Assembly (NCBI RefSeq): GCF_013184745.1
Contig: NZ_JAATVU010000009.1
Span: 62,001 to 126,000 of the forward strand
Length of the DNA stretch: 64,000 nt
Direction of reading: 5' to 3'
Source: Mangrovicoccus sp. HB161399
GTDB lineage: Bacteria > Pseudomonadota > Alphaproteobacteria > Rhodobacterales > Rhodobacteraceae
The notes beneath the pieces were generated by a model. That model saw only the letters and a list, made by a program, of their open reading frames with translations, ran no database searches and was not told where the DNA came from. Positions 1-8,391 of the stretch are shown here, one piece after another (the stretch's first letter is position 1; each line of letters opens with the position of its first letter). Position numbers and translations under genes: made by a program.

Positions 1-1
1 T

Positions 2-451
2 TTCGCCAATTACGCCGACAGCAAGGGCGTGAAGGTGTTCTACGTCTCGAACCGCAAGGAGCCGGGCAAGGAGGCGACCATCGCCAACATGGAGGCGCTC
101 GGCTTCCCGATGGGCGGCAATGTCGACACGGTGCTCCTGCGCGGCGGCATGGAGGAATGGGGCTCCGCCAAGGAGAACCGCATCGCCTATGTGGCCGAGA
201 ACTACCGCGTGCTGCTGCTGATGGGCGACAACCTGGGCGATTTCACCGACAAGGCCGAGGGCAGCCTGGAAGAGCGCGACGCCTTCCTGTCGGAGGCGGC
301 GGACCATTTCGGCCATGACTGGATCATGTTCCCGAACCCGGAATACGGTTCCTGGGAATCGGCCACCTTCGGCGGGGACTGGTCGCTGTCGGGGGACCAG
401 CGGCGCCAGATGAAGATCGACTCGATGGACGCCTGGGCTCCGGCACAGTAA
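2..451 (+). CDS. Acid phosphatase / 5'-nucleotidase, lipoprotein e(P4) family (5' end cut by window)
   Basis: Only the last 149 codons are present; the frame is open to the left edge. The visible part resembles the C-terminal half of class-C/e(P4) HAD-type phosphatases: VKVFYVSNR corresponds to the HAD motif II region, the Lys after LLRGGMEEWGSAKENR to the motif III region, and LLLMGDNLGDF to the motif IV acidic loop. Known members are outer-membrane or periplasmic enzymes that dephosphorylate nucleotides so that nucleosides can be imported. The nucleophile Asp and the lipoprotein signal would lie upstream and cannot be checked. The gene ends at a TAA and is followed by a hairpin terminator. 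Confidence 0.8.
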   Translation, partial: FANYADSKGVKVFYVSNRKEPGKEATIANMEALGFPMGGNVDTVLLRGGMEEWGSAKENRIAYVAENYRVLLLMGDNLGDFTDKAEGSLEERDAFLSEAADHFGHDWIMFPNPEYGSWESATFGGDWSLSGDQRRQMKIDSMDAWAPAQ

Positions 452-500
452 GCTAGGGACAACGGAACCGGTCCGGCGCGGGGAGGCGCCGTGGACCGCA

Positions 501-527
501 GCGCCCTCCTGCCATGCGGGAGGGCGC
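501..527. terminator. Bidirectional hairpin between convergent genes
   Basis: Nine-bp perfect arms (501-509 and 519-527, GCGCCCTCC / GGAGGGCGC) with a 9-nt loop. It lies between the phosphatase gene ending at 451 and the reverse-strand gene ending at 553. There is no clear T tract, so it may work with Rho or only protect the 3' ends. Confidence 0.5.
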
Positions 528-552
528 AGTCGTGGCGGGCCCTGGCCTGCGC

Positions 553-912
553 TCAATGCGGGATCGGCAGCCCCGGCAGGCCGGCACCGGAGAGCGCGGC
601 GTTCATCGCCGTCCAGACGATGCCAACCATGGCGTTCCAGGCTTTCTCCAGCGTCAGGACCGTCATGGCGGCCACGGTCTGGGCGAGATGGCGGACCTGC
701 ACCTTGAGCTGGTCGGCGAAGAATTCGTCCAGCACGCTGCCGGTGCCCGCGGCAGCGCTTTCGATGCGCGACTGGACGAGCAGCTCGGCCTGTGCGGCGA
801 TGCTGGCGGCATGGGTGCCGACGATCTGGCGGATGCGCTGGAAGTCTGCGCCGGCCTGCACGCGCAGGGTTCCGGCGATTTCGGCTGTGACGGATTCTGG
901 GTCGAAGGCCAT
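553..912 (-). CDS. Hypothetical protein, 119 aa
   Basis: I do not recognise this protein. It is Ala-rich and predicted to be mostly helical, has no signal peptide, and ends in a Gly/Pro-rich tail (GAGLPGLPIPH). A moderately hydrophobic stretch (residues about 78-105) might associate with a membrane. The ATG start has an AGG-type ribosome site about 10 bases upstream and lies 6 bases after the stop of the lipoprotein gene, so the two are very likely one operon and may work together. Codon use is ordinary for the region. Confidence 0.55.
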   Translation of the reverse strand: MAFDPESVTAEIAGTLRVQAGADFQRIRQIVGTHAASIAAQAELLVQSRIESAAAGTGSVLDEFFADQLKVQVRHLAQTVAAMTVLTLEKAWNAMVGIVWTAMNAALSGAGLPGLPIPH

Positions 913-918
913 GGGACT

Positions 919-1437
919 CTACCTTTCCAATGCGGTTTCGAAGGCGACCGCCAGGGAGAGCTCGTTCTCCAGCAGGGCGGCGAATTGCAGGATGCGCGTG
1001 TCGGTCAGGCCGCCGGCGCGATGCGTGTCCCGCATCGTCTCCAGCACCTTGGCGACATTGTCGAGGATGCCCGGCGTCGGCGCGATGCAGGCACCGGGGG
1101 TGTCGTCGCAGACCGGCGGCAGCAGCCCGCGGGCGCGGAGCGTCTCCTGTCCGCGCGCCGACAGCTGCGGCACCGGGCGCACCCGGACCAGCAGGGCCGT
1201 CGCCCGGACCTTGCCGATCGCCGCGGCATAGGTCCCTGCGGTGCCGGGATAGCCGGCGGCCGAGGGGGCGGCGGCGGCGGTTTCGAGGAGGACATGGACC
1301 TGTTCGTTGGCGGCGCCGAGGTCATCGGCAATGCGCTGGTCGAAATCCGGAGACAGCTGCACCGTGCAGCCGGCCAGCGCGGCGATCAGGATCAGGGGAA
1401 GCGCCAGGCAGCGCCCGGCGCGGCGGATGAAGTGCAT
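919..1437 (-). CDS. Putative lipoprotein, 172 aa
   Basis: The protein opens with a basic N-terminus, a hydrophobic run and a lipobox-like LAGC at about residues 20-23, so it is probably lipid-anchored and exposed to the periplasm. The rest is soluble and helical with no family I recognise; Cys residues near DDTPGAC could pair. The ATG at 1437 is chosen because it places the signal sequence directly at the start; longer readings add a Pro/Ser/Arg-rich shadow segment. It is the first gene of a two-gene operon with the 119-aa protein downstream. Confidence 0.6.
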   Translation of the reverse strand: MHFIRRAGRCLALPLILIAALAGCTVQLSPDFDQRIADDLGAANEQVHVLLETAAAAPSAAGYPGTAGTYAAAIGKVRATALLVRVRPVPQLSARGQETLRARGLLPPVCDDTPGACIAPTPGILDNVAKVLETMRDTHRAGGLTDTRILQFAALLENELSLAVAFETALER

Positions 1438-1623
1438 TCGGAACCTCGTGAAATGGCTTTCTTCAATGGATGGCAGCGTTCCGGAGCGTTCCGGCGCTGT
1501 CAACGGAAACATGACCTGAGGGCATGGCGCAGACGACGGCGCATGCCGTCGCGACACCGCCGAAGGGCTGGGTTGCGGCGGCCGATGGCGGGCCCTAAGG
1601 GACGGAAAACCAACGGAGGGTCC

Positions 1624-2016
1624 ATGAGCACCAAGGCCATCATCACCGCCTATTTCGAGGCATTCAATGCAGGCGACACCCAGACCATGCTGGACCTGCT
1701 GGCCGGCGACGTGGAGCATCACGTCAACCAGGGCGGCATCCGCGAGGGCAAGGAGGCCTTTGCGGAGTTCTGCGCCCATATGGACCGCTGCTATTCGGAA
1801 AACCTGACCGATATCGTGATCTTCGCCGAGGGCGACCGCGCGGCGGCGGAATTCGTCGTCAACGGCACCTACAAGGCCGATGACGAGGGGCTGCCGCCCG
1901 CCAAGGGCCAGGCCTACCGGCTGCCCGCGGGCACGTTCTTCGCGCTGCGCGACGGCAAGATCACGCGGGTGACGACCTACTACAATCTAGAGGACTGGAT
2001 CGAGCAGGTCTCCTGA
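1624..2016 (+). CDS. SnoaL-like / ketosteroid-isomerase-related protein, 130 aa
   Basis: Length and pattern fit the NTF2-like SnoaL fold: an N-terminal helix (AIITAYFEAFNAGDTQTML), then the acidic DVEHHVNQGGIREGKEAFAEF strand-helix unit, and a C-terminal sheet ending KITRVTTYYNLEDW. The family includes isomerases, cyclases and hydrolases acting on small hydrophobic molecules, so the substrate cannot be deduced. The ATG follows CGGAGGG closely (3-base spacing). It stands alone: divergent from the lipoprotein operon and convergent with the M32 peptidase gene. Confidence 0.75.
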   Translation: MSTKAIITAYFEAFNAGDTQTMLDLLAGDVEHHVNQGGIREGKEAFAEFCAHMDRCYSENLTDIVIFAEGDRAAAEFVVNGTYKADDEGLPPAKGQAYRLPAGTFFALRDGKITRVTTYYNLEDWIEQVS

Positions 2017-2053
2017 CGGGCGCATCCCCCGCCGCCCGGGCGCGGGGGAGGGA

Positions 2054-2079
2054 CCGGGAGGGGGCGGTCCCCCTCCCGG
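2054..2079. terminator. Bidirectional terminator hairpin
   Basis: Eleven-bp GC-only stem (2054-2064 pairing with 2069-2079) and a CGGT loop, between the convergent SnoaL-like gene and the M32 peptidase gene. No T tract on either side. Confidence 0.5.
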
Positions 2080-2085
2080 CCTCGC

Positions 2086-3558
2086 TCAGAAGCCGTAGAT
2101 CGCGCCGAACTTCTCTTCCAGATAGTCCAGCAGCGGTCCGGCCTCGGGCTCGGCGCCGCAGGCGCGGGCCACGGTCTCGCGCGGGACGTAGCGGCTGCCA
2201 TGCTGCTGCAGGTTCTCCGCCAGCCAGGCAAGCGCTGCCGAGAGATCGCCCTCGGCCAGCTGCGCGTCCAGGTCCGGCACCGCTTCGCGCAGCGCCCTGT
2301 GCAGGCAGCCGGCATAGACATTGCCCAGGGAGTAGGTCGGGAAATAGCCGAACAGCCCCACCGGCCAGTGCACGTCCTGCAGCACGCCGTTCGACGGCTT
2401 GTCCACCGCCACGCCGAAATCCCGGGCGAAGCGCTCGTTCCAGGCGCCGGGTAGGTCGGCCACGGCCAGATCGCCCTCGATCAGCGCCCGCTCCAGGTCG
2501 AAGCGCAGCATCACGTGCAGGTTGTAGTGCACCTCGTCCGCCTCGGTGCGGATATAGCCGGAATGCACCCGGTTCACGGCGGCATAGAAATCGTCCGGGC
2601 CGCCGACGCGCAGGTCGCCGAAGGTCTCCTGCATCTGGTGGAACAGCCAGGAAGTGAAGGCGCGGCTCCGGCCCAGCTGGTTCTCGTAGATCCGGCTCTG
2701 GCTCTCGTGCACGCCCATAGAGGCGCCGGAGCCCAGCGGCGTCAGCAGGTAGGCCGGGTCGACCTTCTGCTCGTAGGTGGCATGCCCGACCTCGTGGATG
2801 GTCGAGTAGAAGCAGTTGAACGGATCGGCCGGGTCGGTGCGGGTGGTGATGCGCACGTCCATGCCCGAGCCCGAGGAGAACGGGTGCACCGCCTTGTCGA
2901 TCCGCCCCTTTGACAGGTCGTAGCCGAAGGTCACGGCCAGCCGCTCGGCGAGCTTCAGCTGCGCCGCCTCGGCGAAGTCGCCGGACAGCTGCGGCGCGGT
3001 CGTGCCGCTGCCGAGGATGCGCTCGCGCAGCGCCACCAGCCGCGGCCGCAGCCCGCCGAACAGCGCGGCGATCTCGGCGCCGGTGGTTCCGGGCTCGTAA
3101 TCCTGCAGCAGCGCGTCATAGACGTCGCCGCCCGCGGCAAGCGCCTGGCCTTCCTCTTGCTTCAGCTTCACCACCTGGGCAAGGCGGCCCTGGAAAGCGG
3201 ACCAGTCATCGGCCCTGCGCGCCGCCGCCCATTCGCCCTGCGAGACCGAGGTGACGCGGGCCAGTTCGGTCGCCAGCCGCGCGGGCAGCTTGACCGATCG
3301 CTCGTAGCTGCGGCGGATCTCGCGCAGCTGCGCCTTGGCCACGTCATCCGCGGGCGCGGCGGCCTCCAGCCAGTCGCCGATGCGCGGATCGGTGCGGCGG
3401 GCATGGAGAACGCCTTCCAGCGCCGCCATCTCCTCGCCGCGCTGCTCGGCCGCGCCGGAGGGCATCATGGTTTCCTGGTCCCAGCCGGTGCGTCCCGCCA
3501 CGGCGGACAGCGCCTCGGTCTCGCGGACGAAGGACATCAGCTCGTCATATGCAGTCAT
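2086..3558 (-). CDS. M32 family metallocarboxypeptidase (carboxypeptidase Taq type)
   Basis: A zinc carboxypeptidase that trims C-terminal residues from peptides in the cytoplasm. At 490 aa it has normal family length. Signature motifs appear in order: HPF (225-227), DVRITTR (234-240), the zinc site HEVGH (255-259), HESQSR (284-289) and RTEADEVHYNLHV further on. No signal peptide. The ATG is only 1 base downstream of the ctaA stop codon, so the gene is co-transcribed with, and probably translationally coupled to, ctaA. Confidence 0.92.
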   Translation of the reverse strand: MTAYDELMSFVRETEALSAVAGRTGWDQETMMPSGAAEQRGEEMAALEGVLHARRTDPRIGDWLEAAAPADDVAKAQLREIRRSYERSVKLPARLATELARVTSVSQGEWAAARRADDWSAFQGRLAQVVKLKQEEGQALAAGGDVYDALLQDYEPGTTGAEIAALFGGLRPRLVALRERILGSGTTAPQLSGDFAEAAQLKLAERLAVTFGYDLSKGRIDKAVHPFSSGSGMDVRITTRTDPADPFNCFYSTIHEVGHATYEQKVDPAYLLTPLGSGASMGVHESQSRIYENQLGRSRAFTSWLFHQMQETFGDLRVGGPDDFYAAVNRVHSGYIRTEADEVHYNLHVMLRFDLERALIEGDLAVADLPGAWNERFARDFGVAVDKPSNGVLQDVHWPVGLFGYFPTYSLGNVYAGCLHRALREAVPDLDAQLAEGDLSAALAWLAENLQQHGSRYVPRETVARACGAEPEAGPLLDYLEEKFGAIYGF

Positions 3559-3559
3559 T

Positions 3560-4699
3560 TCAGCCTCTCACCGACTGTGCCTTGGGATACTGGGCGAAGA
3601 ACCGCGCCCGGATGATGGCGATCCACAGCAGGATCGCGGTGAACTGGTGCGCGATCGCCAGCTGCAGCGGCGCGGCGTGCAGGACGGTGGCGATGCCCAG
3701 CGCCAGCTGCCACAGCAGCAGCCCGGCGGCGATGCTGAACGCCATGCGGGTGTTGTCGTTGCCCGAGCGGCGCGAGCGGCGCCAGACGACGATGCCGAAG
3801 ATCACCAGCAGATAGCCCGAGAGCCGGTGCATGAACTGCACGGTGCCCGGGTTCTCGAAGAAATTGGTCCAGAAGGGCGACAGGCTCCACATGTCGAGCG
3901 GGAAGATGCCCCCGGCCATCAGCGGCCAGTCGGTGAAGGTCCGGCCGGCATCGATCCCGGCGACCAGCGCGCCCAGCAGGATCTGCAGCATCGCGAAATG
4001 CATCCAGCCGGTCGCCATCGAGAACAGCTTCGGTTCCTTGGCGCGGCGTGCGGCGATGAGTTCGTGCGAGGGCCGCGACAAGAGCAGCATCGTCCAGGTG
4101 ATCAGCCCGAGGATGGTGAAGGCAAGGCCCAGATGCACGGCCAGCCGGTAGCTCGCCACGTCGGTCATCTCGCCGCCGAGCCCGGAGGAGACCATCCACC
4201 AGCCGATCGCGCCCTGGAGCCCGCCCAGCACGCCGAGGAGCCCCGTGCGCTTGGCAAAGCCCGGCGGCATGCGCTTCGTCGCCAGGAAGAAGGCGAAGCC
4301 CGCCGCCCAGACAAGGCCGATGATCCGGCCGAGCTGGCGGTGGCTCCATTCCCACCAGTAGATCGACTTGAAGTCCTCGAGGCTCATCGCCGAGTTCTGC
4401 AGCGCGAATTCCGGGATTTGCTGGTACTTGCCGAATTCGCTTTCCCAGCCCGCCTGGGACATCGGCGGCAGCGCGCCGGTGACGGGCTTCCATTCGGTGA
4501 TCGACAGGCCGCTGTCGGTCAGCCGGGTGAGGCCGCCGACGGCAATCATCGCCACGACGAGCAGGCCGAGGACGAAGAGCCAGATCCGGACGGCACCGCG
4601 GCCCCGGTCCTGGCCGCGGTCGATCAGCCCTGGCGTCGGGGCCGCCTTCTGGGTCGCGCCTTCGGGGCCGACCTCTTCGAAAATGCTGCGTTTGCTCAT
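3560..4699 (-). CDS. ctaA: Heme a synthase (COX15/CtaA type 2)
   Basis: Inner-membrane enzyme that oxidises the heme o methyl group to make heme a for cytochrome aa3 oxidase. The 379-residue protein shows the duplicated four-helix plan: the first helix carries GGLTRLTDSGLSITEWKPVTG, followed by WEWSHRQLGRIIGL with a heme-ligand His, then VHLGLAF, and later the mirror motifs FMHRLSGY and IAHQFTA. The ATG at 4699 is preferred because GAGGGAG sits 8 bases upstream; a GTG 15 bases earlier is less likely. Its partners ctaB, ctaC, ctaG and ctaE lie about 43 kb away in this window. Confidence 0.93.
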   Translation of the reverse strand: MSKRSIFEEVGPEGATQKAAPTPGLIDRGQDRGRGAVRIWLFVLGLLVVAMIAVGGLTRLTDSGLSITEWKPVTGALPPMSQAGWESEFGKYQQIPEFALQNSAMSLEDFKSIYWWEWSHRQLGRIIGLVWAAGFAFFLATKRMPPGFAKRTGLLGVLGGLQGAIGWWMVSSGLGGEMTDVASYRLAVHLGLAFTILGLITWTMLLLSRPSHELIAARRAKEPKLFSMATGWMHFAMLQILLGALVAGIDAGRTFTDWPLMAGGIFPLDMWSLSPFWTNFFENPGTVQFMHRLSGYLLVIFGIVVWRRSRRSGNDNTRMAFSIAAGLLLWQLALGIATVLHAAPLQLAIAHQFTAILLWIAIIRARFFAQYPKAQSVRG

Positions 4700-4714
4700 G
4701 GGATGCTCCCTCAC

Positions 4715-5094
4715 ACGGTCGCGGGTTTCCTAAGCGACGCAGCGGGTGCGGGCAAGGGACCGGGTGGGGCGCAGCCGGTCACGGCGCGGTGCGGACGGGA
4801 CAACGGCGGCAGGCGGAGAAGGGCCGGCTCGGACCGGCGGGACCGGTCTGCCCGGCTTCGGCCAGGTCTTCCGCGATCCCCAACGTGGCAGGGCTGCCTG
4901 CGAAGGCCATGAGGAGGGCGACGGGGAACCGCCGTGCGCAGCCAGGGACCGGCCGCACCGGCGCGTTGTTTCGGACGATGGCGCGGCGGCCGGAGAGCAC
5001 GCAGCTGGCGACGGACGCCCGGTGCAGCCGGAGAGGGAGGCCGGTGGACCGGCCGGACGATCCCTAAGGCTCCGCGGCTCGCCATGGGGCGCCC
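4715..5094. other. 380-bp gap, possibly holding a small reverse-strand ORF
   Basis: No recognised gene. The stretch is extremely GC-rich and open in several frames. The most gene-like is a reverse-strand 73-codon frame at 4779-5000 with C/G-biased third positions and a hydrophobic segment (FPVALLMAFAGSPATLGIA) that could be a signal sequence or membrane anchor, but it has no good ribosome site. I do not call it as a gene. The ctaA promoter must lie in this gap. Confidence 0.3.
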
Positions 5095-5799
5095 TCAGAG
5101 GCGCTTGAGGATCCGCTCGGCATAGGCGGGCTCGCTGGCCCAGGAACAGGCGACCTCCCAGGCGAGGATCGCGCGCCATTCGCGGCTGTCCACCGGGCCA
5201 AGCTGGCCCTGGTCGAACAGCGCGAGATCGCGGCGGCTCTCGTCCCAGTCGATCAGCGCGATGCGCCCGTCGGGGCATTGCAGCAGGTTGCCCGGCGTCA
5301 GGTCGCCGTGGATCGCCGTCTCGGCACGGTGCGCCAGGGCTTGCCATGCATCGCGCAGCGTTCCGGCCACCTCGGCGGGCAGGGCTGCAAGATCGATGTC
5401 GCCGCCGCCGTCGCGGTCCAGCAGGTCGCGGGCGGAGGCGAAGCCGGGGCGCTGGGGCAGTCCGCGGCAGGCGGCGTGCAGCCGGGCCAGCGGGTCCTGC
5501 AGCAGCCGCATCCGCGCCGCCGGCAAGGGCCGCCCCTCGATCAGCGCCTCGCAGGTCCAGCCCGCCTCGCAGAGCCTGCCGCGGCGGCTGGGCAGCGGCC
5601 GGGCCACACGCAGACCGGCGGCCTCGGCGGCGTCATGGACGGGGGCGAGCCAGCCGAGCGCCGCCTCGCTGCGGCGGGTGGACTTGAAGACCAGGTCGCG
5701 CGCGAGGCCGGTGGTGCGGAACGCGCGGTTGCGGTGCCCGCCCCGGATGGGAACGAGGGGCGCGCTGCAGTCCCAGGCGTCGAGCGGCGGCCTTTCCAA
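5095..5799 (-). CDS. APH/choline-kinase-fold phosphotransferase, 234 aa
   Basis: A small-molecule kinase of the aminoglycoside-phosphotransferase/choline-kinase superfamily. The catalytic loop is AIHGDLTPGNLL (H164, D166, N171) and the metal-binding loop is LIDWDE (D184, D186); LVFKSTRR near residue 37 supplies the likely ATP-binding Lys. The substrate is unknown; nothing suggests true drug resistance. The start is a TTG at 5799 with GGAG about 10 bases upstream; no ATG lies in a usable place. Confidence 0.75.
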   Translation of the reverse strand: MERPPLDAWDCSAPLVPIRGGHRNRAFRTTGLARDLVFKSTRRSEAALGWLAPVHDAAEAAGLRVARPLPSRRGRLCEAGWTCEALIEGRPLPAARMRLLQDPLARLHAACRGLPQRPGFASARDLLDRDGGGDIDLAALPAEVAGTLRDAWQALAHRAETAIHGDLTPGNLLQCPDGRIALIDWDESRRDLALFDQGQLGPVDSREWRAILAWEVACSWASEPAYAERILKRL

Positions 5800-5906
5800 G
5801 CGGCTGTCTCCTTCGGTCTCTCAACCGAAGGTAGCGTCGCGCGGACGCGAGGCCATGCCGCTGCGTCAGGCCGGCGGCTGCTGTGGCGCCGCTGCCGCAG
5901 GACGGC

Positions 5907-6665
5907 TCAGCCGTGGTCCTTCCAGCGCACCATCTGGCGCAGAATCCCGTGGAAGATCTGCACGTCCGAGCGGGTCAGCGGCATCCGCGACCAGAGGTTG
6001 CGCAGCACGATCTTCATGCCTTCGGCCTTCTCCGGCGGAAAGAAGAACCCGGCCTCGTCGAGGCGGCGGTCGTAATGTTCGGCGAGCTTCTCGATCTCGA
6101 GGGCGCTGGCCATGTCGGCACCGGCCAGTTCCAGCCGCTCCGGCGCGACCTCGTGCACTTGGCGGCGCCATTCGTAGGCGGTCAGCAGCACGCATTGCGC
6201 GAGGTTGAGCGAGGCGAATTCCGGGTTGACCGGCACGTTGATGATCGCGTTGGCGCGAGCGATGTCGTCATTCTCAAGCCCGGCGCGCTCCGGTCCGAAC
6301 AGCACGGCGGTGCGCTGGCCGTTCGCGGCGAGCTTCGCGGCATGCGCCATCGCGGCCTCGGGGGTGAAGACCGGCTTGGTCAGCCCGCGCGCGCGCGCGG
6401 TGGTGGCGAAGACGTAGGCGCAGTCCTCCAGCGCCCCGGCCGTGTCATCGGCATGGACGGCCTCGTCCAGAAGCCGCCCGGCGCCCGAGGCCATGGCGAC
6501 CGCCTTGGGGTTCGGCCAGCCGTCGCGCGGCGCGACCACCCGCATCCGGTCCAGCCCGAAATTCCACATCGCCCTTGCGGCGCCCCCGATGTTCTCGCCC
6601 ATCTGCGGGCGGACGAGGACGAAGACCGGGGCGAGTTCGGGGGGGATTGCGGCGTTCTGGCTCAT
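5907..6665 (-). CDS. trmJ: tRNA (cytidine/uridine-2'-O-)-methyltransferase, TrmJ-like SPOUT family
   Basis: A SpoU/TrmH-class knotted methyltransferase that would 2'-O-methylate position 32 in the tRNA anticodon loop using AdoMet. The three SPOUT motifs are visible: VRPQMGENIGGAARAMWNFG (motif 1, with the catalytic-type Asn/Arg), TAVLFGPERAGLEND (motif 2) and INVPVNPEFASLNLAQCV (motif 3, the knot). A helical C-terminal extension, typical of TrmJ, follows. The length of 252 aa is normal. It reads away from the ThiE-like gene. Confidence 0.85.
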   Translation of the reverse strand: MSQNAAIPPELAPVFVLVRPQMGENIGGAARAMWNFGLDRMRVVAPRDGWPNPKAVAMASGAGRLLDEAVHADDTAGALEDCAYVFATTARARGLTKPVFTPEAAMAHAAKLAANGQRTAVLFGPERAGLENDDIARANAIINVPVNPEFASLNLAQCVLLTAYEWRRQVHEVAPERLELAGADMASALEIEKLAEHYDRRLDEAGFFFPPEKAEGMKIVLRNLWSRMPLTRSDVQIFHGILRQMVRWKDHG

Positions 6666-6779
6666 GGCGCGCGCATAGCGCAGCCGCGCCCGGCCGGCAA
6701 TGGCCGGTTCGCCCGGGGGCTTGCCTTGCGGGGGCGGCGCGAATAGGAGGTCGCTCCAACCCCAGAATGGAATGCCCCG

Positions 6780-7424
6780 ATGTCAGACGAAGCAGATCCC
6801 AAGGACCGCACCCAGCTTTACCTGATCACCCCTGCGGGGATCGATCCGGACACCTTCCCGGACCGGCTGGCCGCCGTGCTGGACTCGGTGGAGATCGCCT
6901 GCCTGCGCCTGCGCCTGGGCAGCCAGGACGCCGATGCGGTGGCGCGGGCCGCCGATGCGGTGCGGCTGGTGGCGCATGAGCGCGACGTGCCCTTCGTTGT
7001 GGAGAAGCATTTGGCGCTGGCCGAGCGGCTGGGGCTCGACGGCGTCCATCTCGAAGGCACGCGCAACGTGCGCAAGGCGCGCGAGACGCTGGGCGAGGAC
7101 GCGATCGTCGGCACCTTCTGCGGCACCTCGCGGCATGACGGCATGACCGCGGGCGAGGCGGGGGCCGATTACGTCAGCTTCGGCCCGGTGGCCGATACCG
7201 GCCTGGGCGAGGAAATCGCCGACACCGAGCTGTTCTCCTGGTGGAGCGACATGATCGAGCTGCCGGTGGTTGCCGAAGGCGCGCTGATCGGGCGCGGCGG
7301 CGACAAGCTGGCCAAGGTGCGGGAACTGGCGCCGATCACGGATTTCCTCGGGCTGGGCGACGACCTCTGGGCCTGCGAGGATCCGGTCGCGACGCTGCGC
7401 GAAATCGAGAAGCTGCTCGTCTGA
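6780..7424 (+). CDS. thiE: Thiamine phosphate synthase-like protein (ThiE family)
   Basis: A TIM-barrel protein related to ThiE, which joins HMP pyrophosphate and thiazole phosphate to form thiamine phosphate. Typical marks are LYLITP at the start, LGLDGVHLEGTRNVRKAR, and GADYVSFGPVADT near residue 135. Some residues differ from classical ThiE: the usual phosphate-loop Thr-Lys pair after the FGP motif is not evident. Either it is the Rhodobacterales variant of ThiE or a relative with another substrate. Length 214 aa is normal. No other thiamine genes are adjacent. Confidence 0.75.
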   Translation: MSDEADPKDRTQLYLITPAGIDPDTFPDRLAAVLDSVEIACLRLRLGSQDADAVARAADAVRLVAHERDVPFVVEKHLALAERLGLDGVHLEGTRNVRKARETLGEDAIVGTFCGTSRHDGMTAGEAGADYVSFGPVADTGLGEEIADTELFSWWSDMIELPVVAEGALIGRGGDKLAKVRELAPITDFLGLGDDLWACEDPVATLREIEKLLV

Positions 7425-7433
7425 GACCGGCCG

Positions 7434-7460
7434 GCCCCGGCCGCGGCGGCCGTCCGGGGC
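7434..7460. terminator. Hairpin between convergent genes
   Basis: GCCCCGG (7434-7440) pairs with CCGGGGC (7454-7460), with a GC-rich interior that can extend the structure. It lies between the ThiE-like gene and the ion-channel gene. No T tract. Confidence 0.4.
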
Positions 7461-8219
7461 TCAGGTCATCCCTTCGGTGTCGATATGGATGATCTTGCCG
7501 CAATGCTTGCAGTGGATCGCGTCGGCATCGTGCAGGCTGAGCCCGCAGCGCGAGCATTCGACGCGCACCTTCGAGGGACGGAACATCACCTGCGCCAGCC
7601 GCAGGAACAGCGTGACGCCGAAGATCATCACCGCCACTGCCAGCATCCGCCCCGTCGTGCCCATCAGCGTGATGTCGCCGAAGCCCGTCGTCGTCAGCGT
7701 CGTGACGGTGAAATAGAGCGCGTCGGCATAGTTGTTGATCTGCGGATTGATGTGGACCTGGCTGGCATAGATCATCCCGGTCACGATGAAGAGGAAGACG
7801 AAGAGGTTCACCGTGGCGAGGAACACGTCCTCGTGCTTGCGGAAATAGCGCGAATCCTGCCGCAGCCGCGCCAGCAGCTGGTAGGAATGCAGCAGCCGCA
7901 GCGTCCGCATCGCCCGCAGGAATCCCAGCCCCTCGCCGGTGATCGGCGCCAGGAACGAGAAGATCGCCGCCATGTCCGCCCAGGTCGAGGGCCGGGTGAA
8001 GAACCGCCAGCGTTCCTGTTCCAGCCAGACCCGGATGATGAAGTCGGTGATGATGAAGAGGCCCAGAGCCATGTCGGCCACTTCGATCCACGGTTCGCGC
8101 GGCAGGAAGGAGGTCACCACGATGAAGCCGATGGTGGCCAGGTCGAAGGCGACGAGGGCGTAGCGGAACCGGTGCGCATCGCGGCTGTCGCCGTGATAGA
8201 GTTCCCTGAGCCGCTCCAT
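7461..8219 (-). CDS. Voltage-gated-type potassium channel with C-terminal zinc ribbon
   Basis: A six-helix ion channel: hydrophobic segments at about 20-38, 47-66, 78-94, an S4-like helix with spaced arginines (FLRAMRTLRLLHSYQLLARLR, 100-120), S5 (131-152), a pore loop with the filter TTTGFGD (176-182) and S6 (187-210). GFGD in place of GYGD is a known potassium-filter variant. After S6 comes a short treble-clef or zinc-ribbon tail with CSRC (222-225) and CKHC (237-240). The ATG at 8219 has GGAGG 7 bases upstream; longer frames run into the divergent transporter gene. Confidence 0.85.
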   Translation of the reverse strand: MERLRELYHGDSRDAHRFRYALVAFDLATIGFIVVTSFLPREPWIEVADMALGLFIITDFIIRVWLEQERWRFFTRPSTWADMAAIFSFLAPITGEGLGFLRAMRTLRLLHSYQLLARLRQDSRYFRKHEDVFLATVNLFVFLFIVTGMIYASQVHINPQINNYADALYFTVTTLTTTGFGDITLMGTTGRMLAVAVMIFGVTLFLRLAQVMFRPSKVRVECSRCGLSLHDADAIHCKHCGKIIHIDTEGMT

Positions 8220-8391
8220 GTCCTGCCTCCGCTTTTGCTTTCCAAGGGATAGCGGTCCCGCGGCGGGCCGCCAAGCGAAAGGCGCCGGTGCCGCCGCTGT
8301 GCCGCGGATGCTTGACGGCGGCCGGACGCTGGGGCAGGGCTGCCGCGCAGCCCGCGGCACGGATGCGCGGCACTCGGGAAAGAGACAGGCA

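Noticed and set aside
3335-4912. A 525-codon forward frame over ctaA
   Set aside because: Antisense to ctaA and rich in Arg/Gln/His; no homology pattern.
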